From Streptomyces sp. B21-083 (GTDB lineage: Bacteria > Actinomycetota > Actinomycetes > Streptomycetales > Streptomycetaceae): DNA of 64,000 nt. The position numbers and the translations under genes are program-made. Below the pieces are notes generated by a model. It saw nothing but the letters and a program-made list of their open reading frames with translations. It made no database searches and was not told the DNA's origin. The stretch spans positions 806,001 to 870,000 of the forward strand of contig NZ_JARUND010000001.1 in the NCBI RefSeq assembly GCF_036898825.1, in the 5' to 3' direction. Below are positions 28,383-36,861 of the stretch, piece by piece (the first letter of the stretch is position 1; every line of letters starts with the position of its first letter).

Positions 28383-30836
28383 TCAGCGCGGGGTGAAGTC
28401 CTGGTTGCTGCCTGCCGTGTTCTTGCATGACCACTGGTCGAGCTGCTGGCCCGCGTTACCTCCGCCGCCGTAGGCGTCCAGGCACAGGCCGCTGTTCTGG
28501 TTCTGGAAGGAGTACGAGCCGTCCGACTGCCGTACGGGCAGCCACAGCCCGGCCGCCGCCGTACTCGGGGCCTGCTGCACGATGTTGGGTACGCCGGCGG
28601 CCGTGGAACCGCCGGACACCGCCACGACCAGCCCGGAGCTCTGCGCCTGCAACTGCCCGAAACCGCCCGAGGCCGGCACGAACTGGAACTGCTGGTTGCC
28701 CTGCCCGCCGCAGGTCCACTCGGCGATCGCGGCGCCCGCGCTGCCGGAGTTTCCGTACACGTCCAGGCACAGGCCGCCCGAGCCGAACGCCAGTTGGTGG
28801 TAGCCACTGGGGAAGCCCCCACCGCTGTCGCCCGACGGCTGTACGCCTGCCTGCTGGATGACCTGGCGGGCACCCTGCGGCCAGTTGGTGCCGCTGACCT
28901 GGACGTTGCCGGTCAGCACGTTGTTGTGCGGAGGGCCGGTGGCCACGTAGGTGTTGCCGCCGTTGTACCAGTTGCCGGAGAACGTGCTGTCGTCGGTGTG
29001 GTTGTTCGCGTTGGCGTTGGTGAGCGCCCAGTTGCTCGCGTCCTGCACCACGTTGCCCGACACCTTCAGGTACCGGGAGCCCTCGTCGAGGTACAGCGCG
29101 GTGGTGCGGTTGTTGTCGTACATGTAGTTGTCGGAGATCACCGAGCCGGGGGCCGCCGACAGGCTGTAGATGCTGCCGCCGTCGAACATCGCGTTCTTCG
29201 TGTCGAAGACCAGGTTGTGGGTGACGGTGTTGTTCTTCAGCGTCGTCGGAGTGCTGTAGACGGGCTGGTAGTTGTACGTGCCCCGGTTGACGTAGTCCTG
29301 ACTGCCGCCGGGGTCGTTCATCCCCCAGCCCCAGCCGATGTCGATCCCGTCGTAGGGCAGATGGTCCGTCTGGTTGTGGGTGATCGTCGCGTTCGTGACG
29401 TAGGTGGACAGGATCCCCGTGGTCTCCTTGTAGTCCGTGCCCACCCCGCTGACCTTGTTGTTGCTGATGGTGATGTTCTGGTTGGTCATCCGCGGGTTGC
29501 TCGGGTGGTGCGCGTCCGACAGGATCCCGCCGACCTGGATGCCGCTGCCGGAGAGGTTGGTGAACGTGTTGCCGGTGATGGTGACACCGTTCGCGCCGAG
29601 TCCGGTGCCGGAGGCAGTGGCGACGCCGTCGTTGCCCACGCCCAGTCCGGCCTGCCCGAGTCCGGAGAACGTGTTGCCGGAGAACGTGATGCCGCTCGCG
29701 GCGGAGACCTGGACGGCCGCGGGCATCTGCTCCCAGTGGTTACGGGTGGCCTCGAACTGCGTGCACCCCGACTTGCAGGTGCTCAGCCAGTTGGCGGGCA
29801 TCGCGAAGGCACCGGTGATGTGCGCGCCGCTCTGCTGGTCCGCGTATCCGTCGGGTCCGCTCGGGCCGAGCCAGGAGGTCCCGGTGAACCGGAGGCCGGC
29901 GAAGGCCAGTCCGGTCGCCGGTGAGGCGTAGCTGCCGCTCACGCCGAGCAGACTCTGCAGCCGGGGCAGTTCGACGTCGAGGCTGTTCGGGTCCTGCCCC
30001 TGCTGGGCCCGGTAGTACAGGTCGCCGGTGGACGAGTCGAGATACCACTGTCCGGCCTGCTTCAGGAAGGCGTAGTTGTTCTCCAGGTACATCGTCCCGC
30101 CGGCGAACGGCGCGTTGACGGTGTCGTAGCCCCAGGAGTTGTTGTTCCACGCGGGCTGCTGCATGGTGACGGTTCTGCCGCTGATCGACTTGACCGGCGC
30201 GTAGCGGTCGGTGAAGGAGTTGACGCTCTCGACTTCCATGTGGCTCTGGTCCGTAAGGCCGGCCAGATAGTCGAGGGAGGAGTCGGTGACGGTCAGGCCG
30301 GTCTGCGTGAAGGTGAAGCCGGAGCGGGATACCTGGATCGCCGCCCGGGGCGCGCCCTTGCCGTTCACGTACAACTGGCGGGAGTTCACGCCGGTGCCGA
30401 CGTGGACCGACCAGATGTTCTTAGTCTGATCATGCACCTGCCAACCAGTAACCTGCTGGGCACCGGACAGGACCGGCTGCTGTCCGGACACGGCCTGATA
30501 GGTGATGGTGTGCCCGTTCTGGCCGCCGTCTCCGGAGCCGAAGGTCAGCGGCCTGGACAACCGGTAGGTGCCTCCGGCCAGGTGAACGGCGACGTCGGAG
30601 TCCGCCGAGAGCCGGTGCGCGGGCTGCTGCGCCTGGTCGACGGTGGCGAACGGCCGCCCGGCGCTGCCGTCACCGCCGGGAGCCGCGTCCGGCGCCACAT
30701 ACAGGTCGGCGACCGCCACCTGACGTTCCATCGGTAAGCCGTACGCGACCCCGGCGGTGACCGGACCACCGGCCAGCAGGGTGAGCAGAGCGATGGGGGC
30801 GACCCACAGGCCGTGGACCGTTCTGGCTCTGGACAT
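28383..30836 (-). CDS. Secreted right-handed beta-helix hydrolase (GH141-like) with ricin-type lectin
   Basis: 817 aa. A signal peptide (VHGLWVAPIALLTLLAGG) is followed by YVAPDAAPGGDGSAGRPFAT, typical of the first coil of parallel beta-helix CAZymes. Dozens of N-x-F/V coil repeats follow: ITGNTFTNLSGSGIQVGG, ITISNNKVSGVGTDY, ATITHNQTDHLPYDGI, VISDNYMYDNN. The layout matches GH141-type alpha-fucosidases/xylanases and pectinolytic relatives; the exact activity cannot be fixed. The C-terminal 146 residues form a lectin domain closely related to that at 23648-24085. I chose ATG 30836 with GGAGG 6 nt before it; an ATG two codons earlier overlaps the ribosome-binding site. Confidence 0.78.
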   Translation of the reverse strand: MSRARTVHGLWVAPIALLTLLAGGPVTAGVAYGLPMERQVAVADLYVAPDAAPGGDGSAGRPFATVDQAQQPAHRLSADSDVAVHLAGGTYRLSRPLTFGSGDGGQNGHTITYQAVSGQQPVLSGAQQVTGWQVHDQTKNIWSVHVGTGVNSRQLYVNGKGAPRAAIQVSRSGFTFTQTGLTVTDSSLDYLAGLTDQSHMEVESVNSFTDRYAPVKSISGRTVTMQQPAWNNNSWGYDTVNAPFAGGTMYLENNYAFLKQAGQWYLDSSTGDLYYRAQQGQDPNSLDVELPRLQSLLGVSGSYASPATGLAFAGLRFTGTSWLGPSGPDGYADQQSGAHITGAFAMPANWLSTCKSGCTQFEATRNHWEQMPAAVQVSAASGITFSGNTFSGLGQAGLGVGNDGVATASGTGLGANGVTITGNTFTNLSGSGIQVGGILSDAHHPSNPRMTNQNITISNNKVSGVGTDYKETTGILSTYVTNATITHNQTDHLPYDGIDIGWGWGMNDPGGSQDYVNRGTYNYQPVYSTPTTLKNNTVTHNLVFDTKNAMFDGGSIYSLSAAPGSVISDNYMYDNNRTTALYLDEGSRYLKVSGNVVQDASNWALTNANANNHTDDSTFSGNWYNGGNTYVATGPPHNNVLTGNVQVSGTNWPQGARQVIQQAGVQPSGDSGGGFPSGYHQLAFGSGGLCLDVYGNSGSAGAAIAEWTCGGQGNQQFQFVPASGGFGQLQAQSSGLVVAVSGGSTAAGVPNIVQQAPSTAAAGLWLPVRQSDGSYSFQNQNSGLCLDAYGGGGNAGQQLDQWSCKNTAGSNQDFTPR

Positions 30837-31304
30837 GGTCATCCTCCGGTGGTGGCGCGTGTGGTCCGTGAACCCTGTCGCGGAATCGATTCGACGGCTG
30901 ATTGCCATGGTTTGCAAGCCGTTGGCACCGTCGAAAAGTTGCGAGGCGGCGGCAGCGCAGGACGGTGCGACCGCCGACCGTGCGGGCGTCGCGGGCTGCG
31001 CGGGCGGGCCCGGCAGGTGGGCACGGCCCCTCCGGCCGACCCGCCATCACACTGGTGAACAGGGATTTCTTCGTAGCAGACCCGGATCACGGGACGCCCG
31101 TCCAAAGGGCCTGCCCGAACAGGTCGTCCTCGGGCGGGAGATGGGGCTGCCTTCACCTACTGGAACGACATTGATCCCGCGCTTCGACGGCCCGGCCTCC
31201 CCTCGAAGCGCTTGCGCGGAACCGGTTCGCTCCACGCTTGACCCGAAAAACCTCCCCGGACCGCGCGAGCTGTCCCGACTCCGCGCAGGAGTCACCAGGG
31301 GCCG
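30837..31304 (-). promoter_or_regulatory. 468-bp gene-free region with several short perfect palindromes upstream of the beta-helix gene
   Basis: No gene is supported here. Palindromes: GAATCGATTC (30883-30892), GGTTTGCAAGCC (30909-30920, 10 of 12 symmetric), AAGCGCTT inside CGAAGCGCTTGCG (31206-31213) and GAACCGGTTC (31219-31228). Central-CG dyads such as AAGCGCTT are typical of LacI-family operators, and a LacI gene lies 1.4 kb away. Which of these, if any, is bound is not shown. Confidence 0.4.
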
Positions 31305-32609
31305 TCACACCTCGTCGCGGGCCAGGGCCAGCAGCCGGTCGAGGACCCGGGGGCCGCCCGCGCGCACCCCGTCGTGCTCGAACTCGTCCGTGACCCAGGT
31401 GCGCAGGCCCCCGATCGCCCGAGCGGTCTCCAGCGCGTGGCCGGTGTCGACGTACATGTCGTCGTGGTAGACGGCGGCGGCGACCGGAACCTCGTTGGCG
31501 GCGAGGCGTGAACGGTCGTACAGGGGTGGCCAGTCGGTGTGGGCGGCGAGGAGTTCGGCCGTTTCGCGCAGGGGGCGCAGGGCCGGGTCGACGTCGAACA
31601 TCCAGGGGTGGACGGACTCGCCGGTGAACAGCAACGGGCCGTCGCCCGCGAGGGACTTGCCCGCGTCGAACTGCGGGAACTCGGCGCGCGTCCGCTCGGC
31701 GGACCAGTCGGTGGGACTGCCGTCCTGGCCGTAGACGGCCTCGTGGACGAGTGCGTACAGCGGATGGCCGGCGTACGACAGGAGGCCCTGGACCTCTTCC
31801 GCGAACGCGTCGGACAGGGCCGGGCCCCCGGGGGTCCGGACGAAGGCGTCCTCCAGGAGGTAGTGCAGCCGGTGGCTGCCCTCGCCGCCGCCGAGGAGGA
31901 TGCCGAGGGACTGGAAGGCCTCGACGGTCAGGCGGTAGCCGTTCGGCAGGACCGGCTCATGGACGCTCACGTACTCGGCGATCCGCCGCGCCCGGTCGAC
32001 GTCCTGCGGGTAACGCGCGTAGTGTGCGGCGACCTTGCGTTCGATACGGGGGTATGCGGCCCGGTAGACGTCGTCCGCGTGTCCGTCGAGCGACGGGAGG
32101 CCGCCCGTGATCAGGGCGGCGGACAGACCCTCGGGAGCCGTCGACAGATAGTGCACCGCGCAGAAGCCGCCGAAGCTCTGGCCGAGGACGGTCCAGGGAG
32201 CGCCGCCGGTGACCGAGGCGCGTATGGCCTCGCAGTCCCGGACGATCGAGTCCGCGCGGAAGCGGGTCAGATAGGCGGCCTGGTCGGCGGGCCCGCCGCG
32301 CAGCGGGAGCGTCTGACGGTTGGCGGGCGTGGAGGCGCCGGTGCCGCGCTGGTCGAGGAGGAGGACACGGAACTCCTCCAGAGCGCGGCCGAGCCAGGCA
32401 CCCTGGCCGACGAAACGATTCGCTCCGAAGCCTGGACCGCCCTGGAGGTAGAGCAGCCAGGGTAGGTCGTCCCGGTTCGCGCTGCCGCCTGCGACGACCT
32501 CACGGGCGTACAGCTCGATGGTCTCGCCCCCGGGATCGTCGTGGTCCAGGGGGACGGTGAAACGGCGGTCGGTGAGGACGACACCGGGCTGTCGGTAGCT
32601 GGCGGACAA
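31305..32609 (-). CDS. Alpha/beta hydrolase, proline-iminopeptidase-like (S33)
   Basis: 434 aa. The oxyanion motif LYLQGGPGFGA, RVLLLDQRGTGAS and the nucleophile elbow VLGQSFGGFCAVHYLS are diagnostic of S33 prolyl aminopeptidase-type hydrolases; the catalytic His is probably in EFEHDGVRAGG. No signal peptide, so cytoplasmic. I chose TTG 32609 (LSASYRQPGVV) because AAGGAG sits 5 nt upstream; the frame is open to an ATG at 32657. It lies between the LacI gene and the beta-helix gene on the same strand. Its link to sugar use is unclear; it may be a peptidase or esterase carried along. Confidence 0.85.
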   Translation of the reverse strand: MSASYRQPGVVLTDRRFTVPLDHDDPGGETIELYAREVVAGGSANRDDLPWLLYLQGGPGFGANRFVGQGAWLGRALEEFRVLLLDQRGTGASTPANRQTLPLRGGPADQAAYLTRFRADSIVRDCEAIRASVTGGAPWTVLGQSFGGFCAVHYLSTAPEGLSAALITGGLPSLDGHADDVYRAAYPRIERKVAAHYARYPQDVDRARRIAEYVSVHEPVLPNGYRLTVEAFQSLGILLGGGEGSHRLHYLLEDAFVRTPGGPALSDAFAEEVQGLLSYAGHPLYALVHEAVYGQDGSPTDWSAERTRAEFPQFDAGKSLAGDGPLLFTGESVHPWMFDVDPALRPLRETAELLAAHTDWPPLYDRSRLAANEVPVAAAVYHDDMYVDTGHALETARAIGGLRTWVTDEFEHDGVRAGGPRVLDRLLALARDEV

Positions 32610-32744
32610 CAGGGCTCCTTGAACGAATGAATTCCAGGCCGTGGCCCAGTCCAGCACAGATTCTTCGCCCGGCCGACCCCGTGGATCAAGAAATTCCAGG
32701 AACCTCTCCTGGATCCTCCACTGAATCCTCTACTGAACGACGAC

Positions 32745-33776
32745 TCAGCGGGCCGACAGGCTGGAGCGCCGGACCACCAGCTCCGGCTGGAGCACGACCC
32801 TGCGGTGCGAGTGCCGCCTGGCGCCGGACTCCGCCTCCGTCTCGGTCTCCTCCAGGAGGAGTTCCGCGGCCAGGGCGCCCATCGTCACGGCGGGCTGACG
32901 TACGGAGGTGAGGGGGACGGCCGCGGCGGCGGCGAACTCGATGTCGTCGTAGCCGACGATCGCGAGGTCGTCGGGGACGCCGACACCGGCCGCGTACATG
33001 GCCTGCAGGACACCGAGGGCGAGCAGGTCGTTGGCGCAGAAGACGGCCGTCGGACGGTCGGCGAGGCCGAGGAGACGGGCGCCCGCGTCCCGGCCCGCGG
33101 CCACGTCGAGGCGCTCGGTGGGCAGCTCACGCAGGGCGGTGGGGCTGAGACCCGCCTCGGCGAGCGCGTTCAGGGCGCCCGTGCGGCGGTCGCGCACCTG
33201 GTTGAAGCCGGGCGGTCCGCTGACGTACGCGATGGAGCGGTGTCCGGCGTCGATGAGATGGCGTACGGCCAGTGCGCCGCCCGCCACGTCGTCCACGGAC
33301 ACCGAGCACTCGGTGGTGCCCTCGGCGACCCGGTCGACCAGGACGAACGGGATGCCGTGCCGGCGGAACGACTCGATGTTGCGGCCGGTCGCGTCGGCCG
33401 GGGTGAGCAGCACTCCGCGCACCCGCTGCTCGGCGAAGAGTGACAGGTAGTCGGCCTCCTCCCCGGCGCTCTGCGCGCTGTTGCAGACCATCACGCCGAG
33501 CCCGGCGTCGCGCGCGGCCCGCTCGGCACCGCGTGCCACGTCGACGAAGAAGGGGTTGCCCATGTCGAGGACGAGCAGCCCCATGATGCGGCTGCGCCCG
33601 GCGCGCAGCTGACGGGCCGACTCGCTGCGGACATAGCCGAGGCGGTCGATCGCGGACAGCACTCGCGCGCGGGTCTCGGTGGCGACCGAGTCCGGGCGGT
33701 TGATGACGTTCGAGACCGTGCCGACGGAGACTCCGGCGGCGCGTGCGACGTCCTTGATACCCACCGGCTGGGCCAT
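32745..33776 (-). CDS. LacI-family regulator, probable rhamnose-operon repressor
   Basis: 343 aa. The N-terminal HTH IKDVARAAGVSVGTVSNVIN and hinge LRAGRSRIMGLLVLDMGNPFF are followed by a periplasmic-binding-like sugar domain (GYDDIEFAAAAAVPLTSVRQPAVTMG). It is embedded in the rhamnose import operon, downstream of the BNR gene, and operator-like dyads GAAA-n(2-3)-TTTC sit at both rhamnose promoters 6.7 kb away. By context it represses the rha genes until L-rhamnose or a derivative binds. The ATG at 33776 has GGAGG 10 nt upstream. The 91-bp gap before it holds an 8-bp inverted repeat (33808-33815/33833-33840). Confidence 0.88.
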   Translation of the reverse strand: MAQPVGIKDVARAAGVSVGTVSNVINRPDSVATETRARVLSAIDRLGYVRSESARQLRAGRSRIMGLLVLDMGNPFFVDVARGAERAARDAGLGVMVCNSAQSAGEEADYLSLFAEQRVRGVLLTPADATGRNIESFRRHGIPFVLVDRVAEGTTECSVSVDDVAGGALAVRHLIDAGHRSIAYVSGPPGFNQVRDRRTGALNALAEAGLSPTALRELPTERLDVAAGRDAGARLLGLADRPTAVFCANDLLALGVLQAMYAAGVGVPDDLAIVGYDDIEFAAAAAVPLTSVRQPAVTMGALAAELLLEETETEAESGARRHSHRRVVLQPELVVRRSSLSAR

Positions 33777-33867
33777 CAGGCGGGGACCTCCAGGGAAACG
33801 AACGGTACCGGGCAGACCCTTACATTAGCGGCCTGCCCGGCTTTGACTAATCCGCTGATCATTCCGG

Positions 33868-35292
33868 TCACGCGGGCAGCCGGAAGTCGACGACATGGAG
33901 CGCCGAGGGGGTCGTACCGCTCGACTTCTCCTGGTAGAGGACGGACAGGACGTTGTCCTGGGCGATCCGCGTCTCGTCGATCACGACCTCACCGAAGGCG
34001 TTCAGACCGCTGCCGTCGAACAGCACCGTCCAGTCGGTGTACCCGGAGGACTTCGAGGCGCCGGCTATACGGCCGAACGGGAAGATCGCGTAGGCGTTGT
34101 CGTACTTGTCGAGGACCAGCTTGGTGCGCTGGCTGGAGTTCAGCGGGACCGGGATCTCGGTCTTCTGCCAGCTGCCGGCGGAGTTCTTGCGCAGGTGGAA
34201 GGCGCGGCCGTTGGCGGTGCGGTTGGCGACGTAGTTTGTGGTGCACTGGCCGAAGCGGCCGGGTACGTAGCTGATGATCGCGTGCGGCAGCCCGGCAGCG
34301 TCGGTGAACTGGCTCTCCTGGTTCATCAGGGAGTGGTCCGGGTTGAGCGCGTCGACCACCAGGCCGCTGTCCGTCACGGCGACCTTGTCGGAGCCGCCGG
34401 TGGTGCCGACGAGCGTGCCCGCGTTGTTGCGCCAGGTGCGGCCCCGGTCGTCGGAGTAGACGTAACCGGTGTCGTGGTTGGTGATGCCGCCGCTGTTGCA
34501 CATGACGGCGCCGTTCTGCTCGCGCCAGGTGAAGAACGAGTGCAGGCGGCCGTTCTTGTCGTAGTCGATACCGTGCAGGTACATGTTGCGGACCGTCGAC
34601 GAGCCGTGCTCGCTGGTGTACGTGCCGGTGGAGCTGGACCACTCGCCGAGGTTGGTCCAGGAGGTGCCGTCGTATTCGGCGATCGCGTTGCGGCCGTTGC
34701 CGGAGATGCCGACGCGGTAGCTGAGCTGGAGTTTGCCGTCGGGCAGCGAGACGAACTGCGGGTAGGTGAACTGCGTGGTGAGCGCGAGTCCGTCGAGTGT
34801 CGACTGGGGTGCGCCGAAACGGGCCGCGGTCCAGCTGAGCCCGGACGGGTTGTCCACGAGGCCGGCCACCGACTTGACGTAGGTGAAGCCGTCGCTGTGC
34901 GAGTCCATGTTGAGGTGGAGGCGGCCGTCGGTCTTGGAGACGCCCATGGAGATGACGTTGTGCGAGTCGCTCGACTTGAGGGTGTGTCCGACCTGGACCG
35001 TCGACCAGGTGGTGCCGCCGAGGACACGGCGACCGACGACGGCGTTCCTGTCGGCGGTGTACCAGACGGCGTACTGGTAGCCCTTGTAGGTCAGCAGGGC
35101 GTTCTTCTGGAACGAGTTGTTGTTGACCAGGCCGTCGTAGGACACGAAGAAGACGGCCTGTGAGTCGAGGGTGGTGTTGCCGGTCTGGGTGACCGAGGGG
35201 CCGGGGTCGGCGGCGCGGGCACTGCCGACGGCGAAGGCGGGGGTCACCACGGCGCCGGCGAGGGCGGCGCCCAGCAACGTTCGTCTTTTCAT
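33868..35292 (-). CDS. Secreted BNR_4-repeat protein, candidate rhamnose-glucuronate-cleaving enzyme
   Basis: 474 aa. A Tat or Sec signal (MKRRTLLGAALAGAVVTPAFA) precedes a seven-bladed propeller with BNR-type blades: FFVSYDGLVNNNSFQKNALL, GYQYAVWYTADRNAVVGRR, DSHNVISMGVSKTDGRLHL, GYVYSDDRGRTWRNNAGTL. The BNR_4 family includes PL24/PL25 ulvan lyases and GH145-like enzymes that act next to L-rhamnose-glucuronate linkages. Placed between the LacI regulator and rhaM in the rhamnose operon, it probably frees rhamnose-containing units outside the cell. Catalytic residues (conserved His, Tyr) cannot be assigned with certainty by eye. Confidence 0.78.
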   Translation of the reverse strand: MKRRTLLGAALAGAVVTPAFAVGSARAADPGPSVTQTGNTTLDSQAVFFVSYDGLVNNNSFQKNALLTYKGYQYAVWYTADRNAVVGRRVLGGTTWSTVQVGHTLKSSDSHNVISMGVSKTDGRLHLNMDSHSDGFTYVKSVAGLVDNPSGLSWTAARFGAPQSTLDGLALTTQFTYPQFVSLPDGKLQLSYRVGISGNGRNAIAEYDGTSWTNLGEWSSSTGTYTSEHGSSTVRNMYLHGIDYDKNGRLHSFFTWREQNGAVMCNSGGITNHDTGYVYSDDRGRTWRNNAGTLVGTTGGSDKVAVTDSGLVVDALNPDHSLMNQESQFTDAAGLPHAIISYVPGRFGQCTTNYVANRTANGRAFHLRKNSAGSWQKTEIPVPLNSSQRTKLVLDKYDNAYAIFPFGRIAGASKSSGYTDWTVLFDGSGLNAFGEVVIDETRIAQDNVLSVLYQEKSSGTTPSALHVVDFRLPA

Positions 35293-35341
35293 CTCGGGGA
35301 CTCCGTTGTCTTGCGAGGTGAGAGGGGTGAAGCGGGGGTGA

Positions 35342-35662
35342 TCAGGCGAGGTGGAAGACCTCGGTGAGGGGTTTCATGGCCTCGTCGGGGCGGGCGCCGT
35401 CCAGCGATTCGAAGAACGGCGCCATCTCCGTCTGCCAACGGGCGTTGATCTCGGCGGTTTCCATGCCGGCCTGGGCGGCGGCGAAGTCCTCGGTCTCCAA
35501 GTAGCCGACCAGCAGGCCGTCTTCGCGCAGGAAGAGCGAGTAGTTGTGCCAGCCGGTGGCCGAGAGCGCGTCGAGCATCTCGGGCCACACGGCGGCATGC
35601 CGCTCGCGGTACTCGTCGAGGCGGTCCGCCCGGACCTTCAGCAGAAAGCACACGCGTTGCAT
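35342..35662 (-). CDS. rhaM: L-rhamnose mutarotase
   Basis: 106-aa RhaM/YiiL-type mutarotase (alpha/beta barrel dimer) that interconverts alpha- and beta-L-rhamnopyranose so the isomerase receives its preferred anomer. Conserved parts: CFLLKVRADRLDEYRERH with the catalytic His, HAAVWPEMLDALSATGWHNYSLF, VGYLETEDF and ARWQTEMAPFF. ATG 35662 is preceded by a TTG in frame; either could initiate. It is 17 nt downstream of rhaS on the same strand, within the import operon. Confidence 0.93.
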   Translation of the reverse strand: MQRVCFLLKVRADRLDEYRERHAAVWPEMLDALSATGWHNYSLFLREDGLLVGYLETEDFAAAQAGMETAEINARWQTEMAPFFESLDGARPDEAMKPLTEVFHLA

Positions 35663-35679
35663 CAACAGCCCCCGGGGAA

Positions 35680-36762
35680 TCAGAAGTTGAACTGGTCGAT
35701 GTTGTCCTTGGTGAACACGGTCGGCTTGCCGAGGCTGATCACGCCGTCCTTGCCGATCGTGTACTCACCCATGTCGCCGGCCTTGAAGGTCTCGCCCTCC
35801 TTGCCGGTGATCTGACCCGAGGCCAGCGCGACGGCGGTGTACGCGGCCAGCGAGCCGAGCTTCGCCGGGTCCCACAGCTCGAAGCCCTCGACCGTGCCGT
35901 TCTTGACGTACTTGCGCATGTCGTTGGGGGTGCCGAGGCCGGTCAGCTTGACCTTGCCCTTGTACTTCGAGCCGGACAGGTACTGGGCGGCGGCCTTGAT
36001 GCCGACAGTGGTCGGGGAGATGATCCCCTTCAGGTTCGGGTACTCCTGGAGGAGGCCCTGGGTCTGCTGGAAGGACTGCTGGGCGTCGTCGTTGCCGTAC
36101 GCGACCTTGACCAGCTTGACGTCCTTGTACTTCGGGTCCGCCAGCTCCTTCTTCATGAAGTCGATCCAGACGTTCTGGTTCGTCGCGGTCTGCGCGGCGG
36201 ACAGGATCGCGATCTCACCCTTGTAGCCGATCTGCTCGGCGAGCAGCTGCACCTCGGTACGGCCCAGGTCCTCGGCGCTGGCCTGCGAGACGAAGGCGTT
36301 GCGGCAGTCGGTCTTGGTGTCCGAGTCGTAGGTGACGACCTTGATGCCGTTCTTCATGGCCTGCTTGAGCGCGGTGCACAGGGCGCCCGGGTCCTGCGCG
36401 GACACGGCCATCGCGTCGACCTGCTGCTGGGTGAGGGTGTTGACGTACGACACCTGCCCGGAGGTGTCGGTGGCGCTGCTGGGGCCGACCTCCTTGAAGC
36501 TGGAGCCCAGCGTCTTCAGCGTGGCCTCGCCGCCCTTGTCGGCGGAGGTGAAGTACGGGTTGTTGACCGCCTTCGGCAGGAAGCCGACGGTCAGGCCCTT
36601 CTTGGTGGCCGCGTTCGGGTCGGCCTTGCCGGTCGCGGCGGCCGAGGCGCCCTCGTCCTTGACGTCGTTCTTGGTGGTACCGCCACAGGCGGTGAGCGCC
36701 AGAGCGAGCGAGGTGGCAGCGGCGAGAGCCGCGGAGGCCCGGCGGACAGAAGATCTACGCAT
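35680..36762 (-). CDS. rhaS: Rhamnose ABC transporter, substrate-binding lipoprotein
   Basis: 360 aa. A lipoprotein signal with lipobox LTAC (Cys26) is followed by a periplasmic-binding-protein type I fold: KGLTVGFLPKAVNNPYF, QQQVDAMAVSAQDPGAL, KVVTYDSDT, GEIAILSAAQTATNQNVW and GLGTPNDMRKYVKNGTVEGFELWD. This is the pattern of RhaS, the rhamnose receptor of CUT2 importers. It sits between rhaQ and rhaM. A dispersed 30-nt repeat lies in the 99-bp gap before it, so a processing or attenuation point between permeases and receptor is possible. Confidence 0.93.
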   Translation of the reverse strand: MRRSSVRRASAALAAATSLALALTACGGTTKNDVKDEGASAAATGKADPNAATKKGLTVGFLPKAVNNPYFTSADKGGEATLKTLGSSFKEVGPSSATDTSGQVSYVNTLTQQQVDAMAVSAQDPGALCTALKQAMKNGIKVVTYDSDTKTDCRNAFVSQASAEDLGRTEVQLLAEQIGYKGEIAILSAAQTATNQNVWIDFMKKELADPKYKDVKLVKVAYGNDDAQQSFQQTQGLLQEYPNLKGIISPTTVGIKAAAQYLSGSKYKGKVKLTGLGTPNDMRKYVKNGTVEGFELWDPAKLGSLAAYTAVALASGQITGKEGETFKAGDMGEYTIGKDGVISLGKPTVFTKDNIDQFNF

Positions 36763-36803
36763 GAGGGTTCCTTTTGAACAGAGGGTGAGTGAACGCGCCC
36801 GAC

Positions 36804-36833
36804 AGGGGCGCGGGGAACTGCGCGACCAGCCAC
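36804..36833 (-). repeat. Dispersed 30-nt Streptomyces-type intergenic repeat, copy 1
   Basis: On the minus strand the element reads GTGGCTGGTCGCGC then AGTTCCCCGCGCCCCT. It matches the plus-strand copy at 41878-41907 at 29 of 30 positions. It lies in the gap between rhaQ and rhaS. Confidence 0.85.
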
Positions 36834-36861
36834 AACGGCCCCGCAGCGTTCGAACAACCTT

